64,000 bases of DNA from Streptomyces sp. NBC_00510 (GCA_036013505.1 CP107851.1:9348001-9412000), one strand, 5' to 3'; positions 20,401 through 29,210 are shown, counted from the first letter of the stretch. Made by a program: numbers and translations. The notes: generated by a model not told the origin, from the sequence alone.

Positions 20401-21933
20401 ATGACAGCGCAGACCGCGCTCCCGCGCCCGCGGACCGGGCGCCTGCGCATCCCGGCACGGCGGCGTGAGCAGCGCGCTCCGTTCGCGTACCTGGCGCGGG
20501 CCCTGGCGGTGCCCCTGGTGGTCACCGTCCCGGTCGCCGTGTGGCTGGTGGTCGCCGCCCCCGGGTCGCTGCGTGCCCCCGCGGTGATCGGCGCGGCCGC
20601 CGGGATCCTGGCGCTGGCCTGCGCCGTGGCCGTGGCGGCGCAGGAGCGCTGGCGGGCCCGGCGCCTCGCCGGACAGCTCGACGCGCTACGGGCCGAGGCG
20701 GAACGATTCGCCGACGAGCTGCTGCCGGCCGCCGTCGGCCGGATCGCCGCCGGTGAGACCGTGGACCGGGTACTCACCGGGGTGCGGGAGCCGCTGACCG
20801 GCCCGCAGCGCCGCATGCTGGCCCTGATCGCCGACCGGGTCGGGACGAGCGAGTCGCGCCGCGCCGCGGCGATGGCCGTCGGTGCCAACGCCGCGGGACG
20901 CATGCAGGCGCTGGCCACCGGAATGCTGGCCGACCTGCGGCAGATGGAGCACCGCCACAGCGACCCGGCCGTGCTGCACGACCTGCTGCACCTGGACCAC
21001 CGCACCGCCCAGGCCGGCCGCCTCGCCGACAGCATCGCCGTGCTGACCGGGGCCCGTTCCGGACGCCGGTGGGCCAAGCCGATCCGGATGGAGTCGATCC
21101 TGCGCGGCGCGATGGGGCGTATCGCCGGCTACCAGCGGGTGCGGCTCCACTCCACCAGCGAGGTCGCCGTCGTCGGCCACGCCGCCGAGGGCGTGATGCA
21201 CGCGCTGGCCGAACTCATGGACAACGCCGCCAACTTCTCCCCGCCCACCGCCGAGGTCCACGTGTACGTGGAGGAGGTGCCCGCGGGCGCGGTCATCACG
21301 GTCGAGGACAGCGGTCTGGTCATGGGGGAGGTCGCGCTGCGCCGGGCGCAGAGCGCCGTGGCGGCCGGGTCCGGGGACCTGACCGGCCTGTCCGGGACCA
21401 GGCTCGGGCTGACGGTCGTCGGCCGGCTGGCCCGCAAGCACGGGCTGACGGTGTCCTTCCGGCCCTCGGCCCGCGGTGGCACCGGCGCGGTCATGATGAT
21501 CCCGCAGGAGATGCTCACCGTCCCGCGTCCCGGCATGGACGCCGGTCCCGACGCCGAGCCCGTCCTGCCCCCGGAGGCCCCGGCCGCCGCCCCGTCCGTC
21601 CCGGCCCCCGCCGAGACGTCCGACCGCGACGAGGAGGCCCGGCGCACGGCGCCGGCCCTGGGTGAGAGCGGCCTGCCCAAGCGCCGCCGCGGCCAGACGC
21701 TGTCCTCCGCCGGCCACGACCGGCCCGCCGCACGGACCGGTTCGAGCTCCGGCGGCCACGGCACGGCGGCCGAACGGGCCGCACGGTTCAGCACGTTCCG
21801 CAGCGCGGTGCACGGCACCACCCCCGCCGCACCCGCACCCGCCCCCGACCACCCGTCACCCGCGTCCGCGCCCGGCGCGGACCGCGACGAGCACAACGCG
21901 ACGGCCCCATCCCCAGAAAGCGACGCGCGATGA
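20401..21933 (+). CDS. cvnA: Conservon histidine-kinase-like sensor (CvnA type)
   Basis: A 510-residue protein with two membrane helices (about 37-55 and 60-80). A helical dimerisation region follows, then an HATPase domain with N-box ELMDNAANFSPP (about 275), EDSGLVM and a GTRLGLTVVGRLARKHGL G-region. The proline/alanine-rich tail has low complexity. In Streptomyces conservons this protein is the membrane member of a complex with the roadblock, DUF742 and GTPase partners. The DHp histidine is not in a canonical H-box, so phosphotransfer may not occur. It is the first gene of the operon, and its TGA overlaps the next ATG as ATGA. Confidence 0.92.
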   Translation: MTAQTALPRPRTGRLRIPARRREQRAPFAYLARALAVPLVVTVPVAVWLVVAAPGSLRAPAVIGAAAGILALACAVAVAAQERWRARRLAGQLDALRAEAERFADELLPAAVGRIAAGETVDRVLTGVREPLTGPQRRMLALIADRVGTSESRRAAAMAVGANAAGRMQALATGMLADLRQMEHRHSDPAVLHDLLHLDHRTAQAGRLADSIAVLTGARSGRRWAKPIRMESILRGAMGRIAGYQRVRLHSTSEVAVVGHAAEGVMHALAELMDNAANFSPPTAEVHVYVEEVPAGAVITVEDSGLVMGEVALRRAQSAVAAGSGDLTGLSGTRLGLTVVGRLARKHGLTVSFRPSARGGTGAVMMIPQEMLTVPRPGMDAGPDAEPVLPPEAPAAAPSVPAPAETSDRDEEARRTAPALGESGLPKRRRGQTLSSAGHDRPAARTGSSSGGHGTAAERAARFSTFRSAVHGTTPAAPAPAPDHPSPASAPGADRDEHNATAPSPESDAR

Positions 21934-22373
21934 CCGCACCGGCCACCGGCCACACCAGTACGGACGAGCGGCTCAACTGGCTGCTGGAGAACCTGCTGGA
22001 GCGCACCCCGGGTGCCCGCCACGCCCTGGTCCTGTCCCGGGACGGGCTCAAGCTGTGCCGCACCCCCGAGCTCTCGGTGGACCAGGCGGACCAGCTCGCG
22101 GCGATCTCCGCCGGCATCCAGAGCCTGTCGCAGGGCGCGTCCATGGAGTTCGGCGACGGCAGCGGCGGCGTGCGGCAGGCCATGGCCGAGTTCTACGGCG
22201 GGATCCTGTTCATCGTCGAGGCCGGTGACGGCGCCCACCTCGCGGTCGTCGCCGCCGACGACGCCGAGGTCGGCCTGATCGGTCACAACATGCACGAGCT
22301 GGTCGAACAGCTCGGTGAGCACCTGAGCGCGCCCCCGCGCGAGGTGCCCGGTGAGGACGGCGACGGCGCATGA
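21930..22373 (+). CDS. cvnB: Roadblock/LC7-domain protein (CvnB type)
   Basis: A 147-residue single-domain protein with the roadblock/LC7 pattern LNWLLENLLERTPGARHALVLSRDGL, then a central AISAGIQSLSQGAS helix and a strand-rich end. The family resembles MglB and acts as a scaffold or GTPase-activating partner for the small GTPase of the same operon. ATGA overlaps occur at both ends, with cvnA before and the DUF742 gene after, so expression is coupled. Confidence 0.93.
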   Translation: MTAPATGHTSTDERLNWLLENLLERTPGARHALVLSRDGLKLCRTPELSVDQADQLAAISAGIQSLSQGASMEFGDGSGGVRQAMAEFYGGILFIVEAGDGAHLAVVAADDAEVGLIGHNMHELVEQLGEHLSAPPREVPGEDGDGA

Positions 22374-22729
22374 CACCCCGCCCGGGCCGGGAGGAGGATC
22401 CGGACCGGCTGTACACCCTCACGTCGGGCCGCAGCCGGCCCGCGTCCGACGCGTTCGACCTGGTGACCCTGGTGGTCGCCGAATGCGATCCGGTCCCGGG
22501 GATGCAGTCCGAGCACGCGGCGATCCTGCGGATCTGCCGCCGGCCCACCGCCGTCGTGGAGCTCGCCGCCGACCTGGGACTCCCGGTCGGCATCACCCAG
22601 GTGCTGCTGTGCGACCTGCTGGACACCGGCCGGATCAGCGCCCGGCACCCCCGTACCGCCCGGACGGCGGCTCAACTGCCGGACCCCGAGATCCTGGAGC
22701 AGGTGCTCGTTGGACTACGCAACCTCTGA
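22370..22729 (+). CDS. cvnC: DUF742 protein (CvnC type)
   Basis: A 119-residue DUF742 protein. It has the usual core DPDRLYTLTSGRSRP, a middle IC-R-P-AVVELAADLGLPVGITQVLLCDLLDTG segment that looks like a winged helix, and the ending EILEQVLVGLRNL. DUF742 proteins sit between the roadblock and GTPase genes in conservons and are thought to be part of the membrane complex. Its start overlaps cvnB as ATGA, and its last 20 bases overlap the TTG-initiated GTPase gene. Confidence 0.93.
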   Translation: MTPRPGREEDPDRLYTLTSGRSRPASDAFDLVTLVVAECDPVPGMQSEHAAILRICRRPTAVVELAADLGLPVGITQVLLCDLLDTGRISARHPRTARTAAQLPDPEILEQVLVGLRNL

Positions 22730-23354
22730 CCCCGGCCTCGTTCCCGGCCCGCCGGGGCCGCGGGCGCCGCTCGACGCGAGCGCCGACAACGGGCTGAAGA
22801 TCGTCATCACCGGTGGGTTCGGCGTCGGGAAGACGACCATGGTCCGCTCGGTCAGCGAGATCCGTCCGCTGAACACCGAGGAGACCATGACGCAGGCCGG
22901 TGCCGGGGTCGACGACCTCGCCGGTGTGGGGGCGAAGACCTCCACCACCGTGGCCTTCGACTTCGGCCGGATCAGCGTCAACGCGCGCACCGTGCTCTAC
23001 CTGTTCGGCGCACCCGGGCAGGAACGGTTCTGGTTCCTGTGGGACCGGCTGTTCTCCGGCACGCTCGGCGCGGTGGTGCTGGTCGACACCCGTCGGCTGG
23101 ACGACTCCTGGTACGCCATCGACCGCCTGGAGCACCACGGCACCCCGTTCGTGGTGGCCCGCAACGACTTCGGCGGGCCGAAGCACACCGAGGAACAGGT
23201 CCGCGACGCGCTGTCGCTGGCGGACGGGGTGCCGCTGGTGGACTGCGACGCGCGGTCCCGGCAGTCCTCCAAGGACGTCCTCATCACCCTCGTCCAGCAC
23301 CTGCAGACCCTGTCCGGCGCCCGCCCGCGCCCCCGGGAGAGGACCGCCCCGTGA
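22710..23354 (+). CDS. cvnD: Conservon Ras-like small GTPase (CvnD type)
   Basis: A 214-residue GTP-binding protein. The P-loop is GGFGVGKTT with Lys41. The G3 region is LFGAPGQERFWFLWD, in which the usual DxxG reads GAPG, and the G4-like element is ARNDFGG in place of NKxD. These departures are typical of the conservon/MglA-like group. The TTG at 22710 is the only start upstream of the conserved core that agrees with the overlap of cvnC. The protein probably switches the operon's complex between states, with the roadblock protein as partner. Its stop overlaps the GTG of the P450 gene as GTGA. Confidence 0.93.
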   Translation: MDYATSDPGLVPGPPGPRAPLDASADNGLKIVITGGFGVGKTTMVRSVSEIRPLNTEETMTQAGAGVDDLAGVGAKTSTTVAFDFGRISVNARTVLYLFGAPGQERFWFLWDRLFSGTLGAVVLVDTRRLDDSWYAIDRLEHHGTPFVVARNDFGGPKHTEEQVRDALSLADGVPLVDCDARSRQSSKDVLITLVQHLQTLSGARPRPRERTAP

Positions 23355-24604
23355 CCAGTCAGCCCTCCGCGGCCGCCGGCGCCTGCCCGTTCGCCGGGGC
23401 GGTGCCGTTCAGCGGTCCGCGCTTCCACGTCGAACCGGCCGCCCTGTACCGGGAGTTGCGCCGCGAGCACGGGGCCCTGGCCCCCGTGGAGCTCGACGGC
23501 GGCATACCGGCCTGGCTCGTGCTGGGCTACCGGGAACTGCTGCACGTCACCGGCGACCCGGTGCTCTTCAGCCGCGACTCGGACTTGTGGAACCAGTGGG
23601 ACCGCATCCCCGACGACTGGCCGCTGCTGCCCATGATCGGGCGCAAGCAGCCGTCGATCCTCTACACCGTGGGCGAGCGGCACCGGCAGCGCGCCGCGAT
23701 GATGGGCAACGCCATGGAGGCCATCGACGCGGTCGAACTGCGCCGTCACGCCGAGCGCTACGCCGACGGGCTGGTCGACACCTTCTGCGGCAGCGGCACG
23801 GCGGACATCCTCGACGAGTTCGCGATGCTGCTCCCGGTGCGCGTGCTGGCCCGGCTCTACGGCTTCCCCGAGGAGCAGGGCCCCCGCCTGGTGAAGGCGG
23901 TCAAGGACCTGGTCGACGGCGGCGCGGACGCCATCGCCGGCCAGATGTACGTCTACTCCGCGATGACCGAGCTGCTCGAGGCGAAGAAGGAGCAGCCGGG
24001 CGCGGACGTGGTCTCGCGGATGCTCGCCGACCGGTACGACTTCTCCGACGAGGAGATCGTGCAGGACCTGATGGTGATGACCGTGGCCGGGCACCAGCCC
24101 ACCGCGGACTGGATCGGCAACTCGCTGCGGCTGATGCTCACCGACGACCGCTTCGCCGCCTCGTTCACCGGCGGCCGGAACAGCGTCGGGCAGGCCATGA
24201 ACGAGGTCCTGTGGGAGGACACCCCCAGCCAGAACATCGCCGGGCGGTGGGCCAGCCGCGACACCCGGCTCGGCGGGCGCCAGATCGCCTCCGGCGACCT
24301 GCTCATCCTCGGCTTCGCCGCGGCCAACGCCGACCCTCAGGTGCACCTGGAGGCCGGGGCCTCCACCAACGGCAACAACGCCTGGTTCTCCTTCGGCCAC
24401 GGTGAGCACCGCTGCCCGTTCCCGGCGCAGGAGATCGCCGAGGCCATCGCCCGCACCGGCATCGAGGTGCTGCTGGACCGGCTGCCCGACCTCGAACTGG
24501 CGGTCGACCCCGCCGAACTGGTGCGCCGTCCGTCCCCGTGGCTGCGGGGCATGACCAAGCTCCCCGTGCGTTTCACACCCACCCCCGTGCTAGGAGAACT
24601 CTGA
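23351..24604 (+). CDS. cvnE: Conservon-associated cytochrome P450, CYP157-like, lacking the EXXR motif
   Basis: A 417-residue P450 with the haem-thiolate loop FSFGHGEHRCPFP (Cys355). The K-helix, which should carry Glu-x-x-Arg, reads Glu285-Val-Leu-Trp288. The I-helix oxygen-activation motif AGHET reads AGHQP, with a Thr one position later. Loss of EXXR is a known trait of the CYP157 family in Streptomyces, and the context as the fifth conservon gene matches. The protein may not be a standard monooxygenase and may have a regulatory or electron-transfer role in the complex. The GTG overlaps the GTPase stop, and TGATG links it to the next P450. Confidence 0.9.
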   Translation: MTSQPSAAAGACPFAGAVPFSGPRFHVEPAALYRELRREHGALAPVELDGGIPAWLVLGYRELLHVTGDPVLFSRDSDLWNQWDRIPDDWPLLPMIGRKQPSILYTVGERHRQRAAMMGNAMEAIDAVELRRHAERYADGLVDTFCGSGTADILDEFAMLLPVRVLARLYGFPEEQGPRLVKAVKDLVDGGADAIAGQMYVYSAMTELLEAKKEQPGADVVSRMLADRYDFSDEEIVQDLMVMTVAGHQPTADWIGNSLRLMLTDDRFAASFTGGRNSVGQAMNEVLWEDTPSQNIAGRWASRDTRLGGRQIASGDLLILGFAAANADPQVHLEAGASTNGNNAWFSFGHGEHRCPFPAQEIAEAIARTGIEVLLDRLPDLELAVDPAELVRRPSPWLRGMTKLPVRFTPTPVLGEL

Positions 24605-25848
24605 TGGAATGCCCGGTCACCGGCCACCGCGCGGCCTCCCCGATCGTGCTGGACCCGCTGGTGGGCGACCTGGTCGCCGAGAGCGCCGCGCTGCGCGAGG
24701 AGGGCCCGCTGGCCGCGGTCGTCCTGCCCGGCGGGGTGCCGGTGTGGGCCGTGACGCACCATGCCGAGGCCCGCGCGCTGCTGACCGACCCGCGGCTGGT
24801 GAAGGACATCGCCCACTGGGACGCCTTCACCCGCGGTGAGATACCCGCCGACTGGGCGCTGATCGGCCTGGCCAACCCCGGCCGCTCCATGCTCACCGTG
24901 GACGGCGCCGACCACCGCCGGCTGCGCGCCCTGGTCGCCCAGGCGCTCACCCCCCGCCGCGTCGAGCAGATGCGGGCCCGCATCGAGGAGCTGACGGCCG
25001 GTCTCCTGGAGCGCGTCGAGGAGGCGGCACGTGAGGGCGAGGTGCTGGACCTGAAGGCCACCTTCGCCTACCCGCTGCCGATGTACGTCGTGCAGGAGCT
25101 GATGGGCATCGACGAGGCCCACCTGCCGCGCCTGAAGGTGCTGTTCGAGAAGTTCTTCTCCACCCAGACCCCGCCCGACGAGGTCATCGCCACCCTCGGC
25201 GAGCTCGCGACCCTGATGGCCAAGACCGTCGCCGACCGGCGCGCCGAGCCCGGCGACGACCTGACCAGCGCGCTCATCGCGGCCTCCGAGGACGGTGACC
25301 ACCTCACCGACGCGGAGATCCAGAGCACCCTGCAGCTGATGATCGCCGCGGGCCACGAGACCACGATCTCCCTCATCGTGAACGCGGTCGTCAACCTGCT
25401 CACCCACCCCGACCAGCTCGCGCTGGTGCGGGAGGGCAAGGCGAGCTGGGAGTCGGTGGTGGAGGAGACGCTGCGCCACTCCACGCCCACCTCGCACGTG
25501 CTGATCCGCTTCGCCACCGAGGACGTCCCCGTCGGTGACAAGGTCATCGCCAAGGGCGAGGCGCTGATCGTCTCCTACGCGGCGATCGGCGGCGACGAGA
25601 AGCAGCACGGTCCGAGCGCCGGCGTCTTCGACATCACCCGCGAGCACCCCATCCGGCACATCGCCTTCGGCCACGGCCCGCACGTGTGCCCGGGCGCCGC
25701 GCTGTCCCGGCTGGAGGCCTCGGTGGCACTGCCCGCCCTGTTCGAGCGCTTCCCCAAGCTCGACCTGGCGGTGCCGGCGACGGAGCTGCGGAACAAGCCC
25801 GTGGTCACCCAGAACGACCTGTACGAGCTGCCGGTCACCGTGAACTGA
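24604..25848 (+). CDS. Cytochrome P450, CYP154-like
   Basis: A 414-residue soluble bacterial P450 with every expected element: I-helix AGHETT (249-254), K-helix Glu288-Thr-Leu-Arg291 and haem loop FGHGPHVCPGA (Cys362). CYP154-type enzymes commonly follow CYP157 genes in Streptomyces conservons. It should be a ferredoxin-dependent monooxygenase. Its ATG shares one base with the previous stop (TGATG), so it is translated with the CYP157-like gene. No ferredoxin gene lies in the operon, so redox partners must come from elsewhere. Confidence 0.92.
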   Translation: MECPVTGHRAASPIVLDPLVGDLVAESAALREEGPLAAVVLPGGVPVWAVTHHAEARALLTDPRLVKDIAHWDAFTRGEIPADWALIGLANPGRSMLTVDGADHRRLRALVAQALTPRRVEQMRARIEELTAGLLERVEEAAREGEVLDLKATFAYPLPMYVVQELMGIDEAHLPRLKVLFEKFFSTQTPPDEVIATLGELATLMAKTVADRRAEPGDDLTSALIAASEDGDHLTDAEIQSTLQLMIAAGHETTISLIVNAVVNLLTHPDQLALVREGKASWESVVEETLRHSTPTSHVLIRFATEDVPVGDKVIAKGEALIVSYAAIGGDEKQHGPSAGVFDITREHPIRHIAFGHGPHVCPGAALSRLEASVALPALFERFPKLDLAVPATELRNKPVVTQNDLYELPVTVN

Positions 25849-25873
25849 CCTACCGTCGGTGTCCGGCACCGTC

Positions 25874-25901
25874 CCGCCCCGCTCGAGCCGGAGCGGGGCG
25901 G
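25874..25901 (+). terminator. Terminator at the end of the conservon operon
   Basis: A perfect 11-base-pair stem, CCGCCCCGCTC (25874-25884) with GAGCGGGGCGG (25891-25901), has a six-base loop. It lies 25 bases after the CYP154-like stop, separating the conservon from the luciferase-like gene. Confidence 0.8.
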
Positions 25902-25938
25902 TGCCGGTCCCGTCCGACCCCGCGACGAGGAGGGCTCC

Positions 25939-26964
25939 GTGCCGTCGTACGGCATGCCGCTGCGCAAGCTGGGCTTCCTGACCATCGGGCTGTTCGACGA
26001 GACCGATCCACGGCGCGGGCACGAGACGACGCTCGAGATGATCCAGCTGGGCGAGCGACTGGGCTTCGACAGCGCGTGGGTGCGCCACCGCCACCTGCAG
26101 TTCGGCATCTCCTCGCCGGTGGCCGTCCTTGCCGCCGCCTCGCAGCGCACCAGCCGCATCGAACTGGGCACGGCCGTCATCCCGCTGGGATGGGAGAACC
26201 CGCTGCGACTGGCCGAGGACCTGGCGACGGTGGACCTGCTGTCCGGCGGCCGCCTCAACCCGGGCGTCAGCGTCGGCCCGCCGATGCACTTCGACGAGGT
26301 CCGCGGCGCCCTCTACCCGGACACCGCAGGCCAGGAGGACTTCTCCTACACCCGGGTGCAGCGCCTGCTGGGCTTCGTCCGGGGCGAGCCGGCCACCGCC
26401 TTCAGCGGCACCGAGGGCTTCGAGGTCTTCTCCGACCGCGTCCAGCCGTACTCCCCGGGGCTCGGCGACCGCATGTGGTACGGCGGCGGGAGCCTGCGCT
26501 CGGCGCGGTGGGCCGGGGAGCACGGGATGAACCTCCTGACGAGCAGCGTGGTCAAGGCGGAGGAGTCCGAGGACTTCGCGGCGATCCAGCTGTCCCACAT
26601 CCGCGCCTTCCGGGCCGCACACCCCGACGGGGAACGGGCCCGGGTCTCCCAGGGACTGGTCGTCGTCCCCACCGACAGCGCCTCGGCCGGCCAGCGCGAG
26701 AAGTACCTGGAGTACGCCCGCCGCCGGCTGCCGCGCACCGCCGGCCCGCAGGGGCCCGGGCGGCTGCTGTTCGCCCCCGACCTGGTCGGCACCTCGCAGG
26801 AGATCGCGGAGCGGCTCTCCGCGCACGGGGCCTTCCGCGAGGTCGACGAGGTCGCCTTCGCACTGCCGTTCGCCTTCGAACCCGAGGACTACGTGCAGAT
26901 CCTCACCGACATCGCCACCCGGCTCGGACCGGCCCTCGGCCGTCCGGCGGCCCCGGCCCCCTGA
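25939..26964 (+). CDS. LLM-class flavin-dependent oxidoreductase (bacterial luciferase-like)
   Basis: The 341-residue sequence has the TIM-barrel pattern of luciferase-like monooxygenases: LGFLTIGLFDE at the start, AERLGFDSAWVRHRHLQ, an AAASQRTSRIELGTAVIPLGWENPLRLAEDLATVDLLSGGRLNPGVSVG stretch (in pieces) and a WYGGGSLRSARWAGEHGMNL segment. The family uses reduced FMN or F420 to oxidise aldehydes, sulfonates or other small organics. GAGGAGG precedes the GTG. It is flanked by terminators on both sides, so it is probably a single transcription unit. The substrate is unknown. Confidence 0.88.
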   Translation: MPSYGMPLRKLGFLTIGLFDETDPRRGHETTLEMIQLGERLGFDSAWVRHRHLQFGISSPVAVLAAASQRTSRIELGTAVIPLGWENPLRLAEDLATVDLLSGGRLNPGVSVGPPMHFDEVRGALYPDTAGQEDFSYTRVQRLLGFVRGEPATAFSGTEGFEVFSDRVQPYSPGLGDRMWYGGGSLRSARWAGEHGMNLLTSSVVKAEESEDFAAIQLSHIRAFRAAHPDGERARVSQGLVVVPTDSASAGQREKYLEYARRRLPRTAGPQGPGRLLFAPDLVGTSQEIAERLSAHGAFREVDEVAFALPFAFEPEDYVQILTDIATRLGPALGRPAAPAP

Positions 26965-26979
26965 CGGCCACCGCGGAGC

Positions 26980-27007
26980 GGCCCCGCCCGGCACGCCGGG
27001 CGGGGCC
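26980..27007. terminator. Bidirectional terminator hairpin
   Basis: GGCCCCGCCCGGC (26980-26992) and GCCGGGCGGGGCC (26995-27007) form a perfect 13-base-pair stem with a two-base loop. It lies between the convergent luciferase-like and PhoX-like genes. Confidence 0.85.
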
Positions 27008-27013
27008 GTGGCG

Positions 27014-29113
27014 TCACACGCCGATGTCGCGGCCGTCCTTGCGCCACACCACGACGACGGAGGGGCGGGGGATCCGCTTGCCACCGTCCGGCCAGCGCGA
27101 GGACGGGTTCTCGTACGTGGAGCCGTCGGTCTCGCCGGGGTGCTGCACCGCGACCAGGACGCGCTGGTCCTGGACGATCGGGCCACAGGTCTCGGCGCCC
27201 TTGGGCACGCTCAGGAACTGCCGGACCTGACCACGCTTGTCACCCTTGACCGCGACGCCGAAGAGGGCGTCGTGGGTGCCGAGGGTGCCCGGCGCGCCGT
27301 CGGTGGAGATCCACAGGTTGCCGTGCGGGTCGAAGGCCACGTTGTCCGGGCAGGAGATCGGGCTGACGTCGTCCTTCGGGAAGCCGGCGAAGTAGGTGGC
27401 GGGGTCCGAGGGGTCTCCGGCGACCAGGAACAGCCGCCACGCGAAGCGGTCGGCGGCCGGGTCGTCGAAGAACTCCGCCAGCTCCAGCACGTGCCCGTGC
27501 TTGTTGTTGCTCCGCGGGTTGGCCTCGTCGGGGCCGGCGGAGCCGGCCTTGCCGCGGTTGGTGTTGTTGGTCAGCGCCACGTAGACGCGACCGGTGCGCG
27601 GGCTGGGCTCGACGTCCTCGGGGCGGTCCATCTTCGTGGCGCCGGCCTTGTCCGCCGCCATCCGGGTGAAGAGGTAGACCTCCTCGGCGGTCATGCCCTC
27701 CACGAAGGAGGTGGTGCCGCTCGCCAGCTTGATCCACTCGCCGGAGCCGTCGAACTCGCCGTCCGAGGGCAGCTTCCCGCTGCCGTCGAACTCCGCGGCC
27801 GGGCTGTCGCCGGTGAGCCTGGCGACGTAGAGCGTGCCCTCGTCCAGCAGCGACAGGTTGTGCTCGCGGACGGCCCGTCCGGTGCCGTGCCGCATCGCCT
27901 TGCTCGCCACGAACTTGTACATGTAGTCAAAGCGCTCGTCGTCGCCCATGTAGACGACGGGGCGGCCGTCGTCCGTGAGCCGGGGCTGCGCGGCCTCGTG
28001 CTTGAAGCGGCCGAGGGCGGTGTGCTTGCGCGGCGTCGAGTCCGCGTCGAAGGGGTCGAGTTCCACGATCCAGCCGAAGCGGTTGACCTCGTTGGGCTCC
28101 TTGGCCAGGTCGAAGCGGTCGTCGAACCGTTCCCACTTGCGCTCGCTGGCCGCGCCGGCGATGCCATAGCGCTTCAGCCGCTCCGCGGTGACCGGGTCGG
28201 TGACCGAGGCCGCGTTGCCGAAGTACTGGTTGAAGTTCTCCTCGCCCGAGAGCACGGTGCCCCACGGGGTGGTGCCGCCGGCGCAGTTGTTGAGGGTGCC
28301 GAGGACCTTCGTGCCGGTGGGGTCGGCCTTGGTGCGCAGCAGGGGGCTGCCCGCGGCGGGGCCGGTCAGCCGGAAGGCCGTCTTGGTGTGGACCCGCCGG
28401 TTCAGGCCGTGCCGGTTCACCGGGTACAGGCGGCCGGAGTGCCGGTCCTCCTCGACCACGACCACGCTGAGGCCGTGCGCGGCCCACGCGATCTCGACCT
28501 GCTCGCGGGTGGGGTCGGCCGCGTCGTAGCCCGGGAACATGAGGATCTCGTCGGTGTACTCGTGGTTGGCGACGAGTACCTGACGGCCACGCTCACCGGG
28601 CAGGTCGAACAGGTGCAGGAAGTCGTTGTTGTAGCCGAACTGGCCGGCCTGCGCCGCGGCGGTCTGCCGCGCCTGGTCGAACGCGGGGGCGCCGCGCAGG
28701 ATGGGGTCGCCCCAGCGGATCACGACGCTCTGCGCGTAGCCCTCGGGGACGACGAGGGCGTCCACGGTGTTCGGCTCGACGGGCCGGAAGCGCAGGCCCT
28801 TGGCGGCGTCGGGGTCGACGGTGCCGCCGTGACCGCCGTGGCCCCCGTGCTTCGGTTCGGGGGCGGCGGCGGCCACATCGGTGCCGGACGTGACGGCTAT
28901 GCCTCCTGCGGCGGCGGCCAGGGTGACCACGGCGCCGGTCCGCAGCATGGTGCGGCGGGAGAGGGCGTCGGCGACGACGTCGCCGAGGTAGGCGTTGCCG
29001 CTGGTGTTCGGGGCCTCGTGGGCGCAGGCGTCACCGCACTTGAACCGGCAGGTGAGGGCGGACCTGCCACCGTCGTGGCGGGGGAGCAGCGGAAGAAGTC
29101 TGTGCGGCCGCAC
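27014..29113 (-). CDS. PhoX-family (DUF839) alkaline phosphatase, Tat-exported
   Basis: About 699 residues. The N-terminus begins VRPHRLLPLLPRHDGGRSALTC (shown in part) and carries a twin-arginine signal SRRTMLR followed by a hydrophobic, alanine-rich core, so the protein is exported folded. The rest matches the DUF839/PhoX class of calcium- and iron-dependent phosphatases: GDPILRGAPAF, FPGYDAADPTREQVEIAWAAHG (in part), NNCAGGTTPWGT, GWIVELDPF, YMGDDERFDYMYKFV and CPDNVAFDPHGNLWISTDG. It should release phosphate from organic esters outside the cell. GGAGG precedes the GTG. A PHO box-like repeat upstream fits phosphate control. Confidence 0.9.
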   Translation of the reverse strand: MRPHRLLPLLPRHDGGRSALTCRFKCGDACAHEAPNTSGNAYLGDVVADALSRRTMLRTGAVVTLAAAAGGIAVTSGTDVAAAAPEPKHGGHGGHGGTVDPDAAKGLRFRPVEPNTVDALVVPEGYAQSVVIRWGDPILRGAPAFDQARQTAAAQAGQFGYNNDFLHLFDLPGERGRQVLVANHEYTDEILMFPGYDAADPTREQVEIAWAAHGLSVVVVEEDRHSGRLYPVNRHGLNRRVHTKTAFRLTGPAAGSPLLRTKADPTGTKVLGTLNNCAGGTTPWGTVLSGEENFNQYFGNAASVTDPVTAERLKRYGIAGAASERKWERFDDRFDLAKEPNEVNRFGWIVELDPFDADSTPRKHTALGRFKHEAAQPRLTDDGRPVVYMGDDERFDYMYKFVASKAMRHGTGRAVREHNLSLLDEGTLYVARLTGDSPAAEFDGSGKLPSDGEFDGSGEWIKLASGTTSFVEGMTAEEVYLFTRMAADKAGATKMDRPEDVEPSPRTGRVYVALTNNTNRGKAGSAGPDEANPRSNNKHGHVLELAEFFDDPAADRFAWRLFLVAGDPSDPATYFAGFPKDDVSPISCPDNVAFDPHGNLWISTDGAPGTLGTHDALFGVAVKGDKRGQVRQFLSVPKGAETCGPIVQDQRVLVAVQHPGETDGSTYENPSSRWPDGGKRIPRPSVVVVWRKDGRDIGV

Positions 29114-29135
29114 AGTGCCTCCAAGTCTATGTTCC

Positions 29136-29163
29136 GGTATAGCGAATCCCAAGGGACGGTAAA
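29136..29163 (-). promoter_or_regulatory. Candidate promoter of the PhoX-like gene
   Basis: On the minus strand a -35-like TTTACC (29163-29158) and a -10-like TATACC (29141-29136) are separated by 16 bases. They lie just upstream of the PhoX-like GTG and downstream of the candidate PHO box. The match is moderate. Confidence 0.4.
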
Positions 29164-29188
29164 GAACCCTGTTCTCGCGGGGGTGGCC

Positions 29189-29210
29189 GGAACGTGAACC
29201 GCGCATGAAC
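29189..29210 (-). promoter_or_regulatory. Candidate PHO box (PhoP direct repeat)
   Basis: On the minus strand two 11-base direct repeats, GTTCATGCGCG and GTTCACGTTCC, lie head to tail. Each starts with GTTCA and fits the Streptomyces PHO box unit. They sit about 80-100 bases before the PhoX-like start codon, which suggests activation by PhoP under phosphate limitation. Confidence 0.55.
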
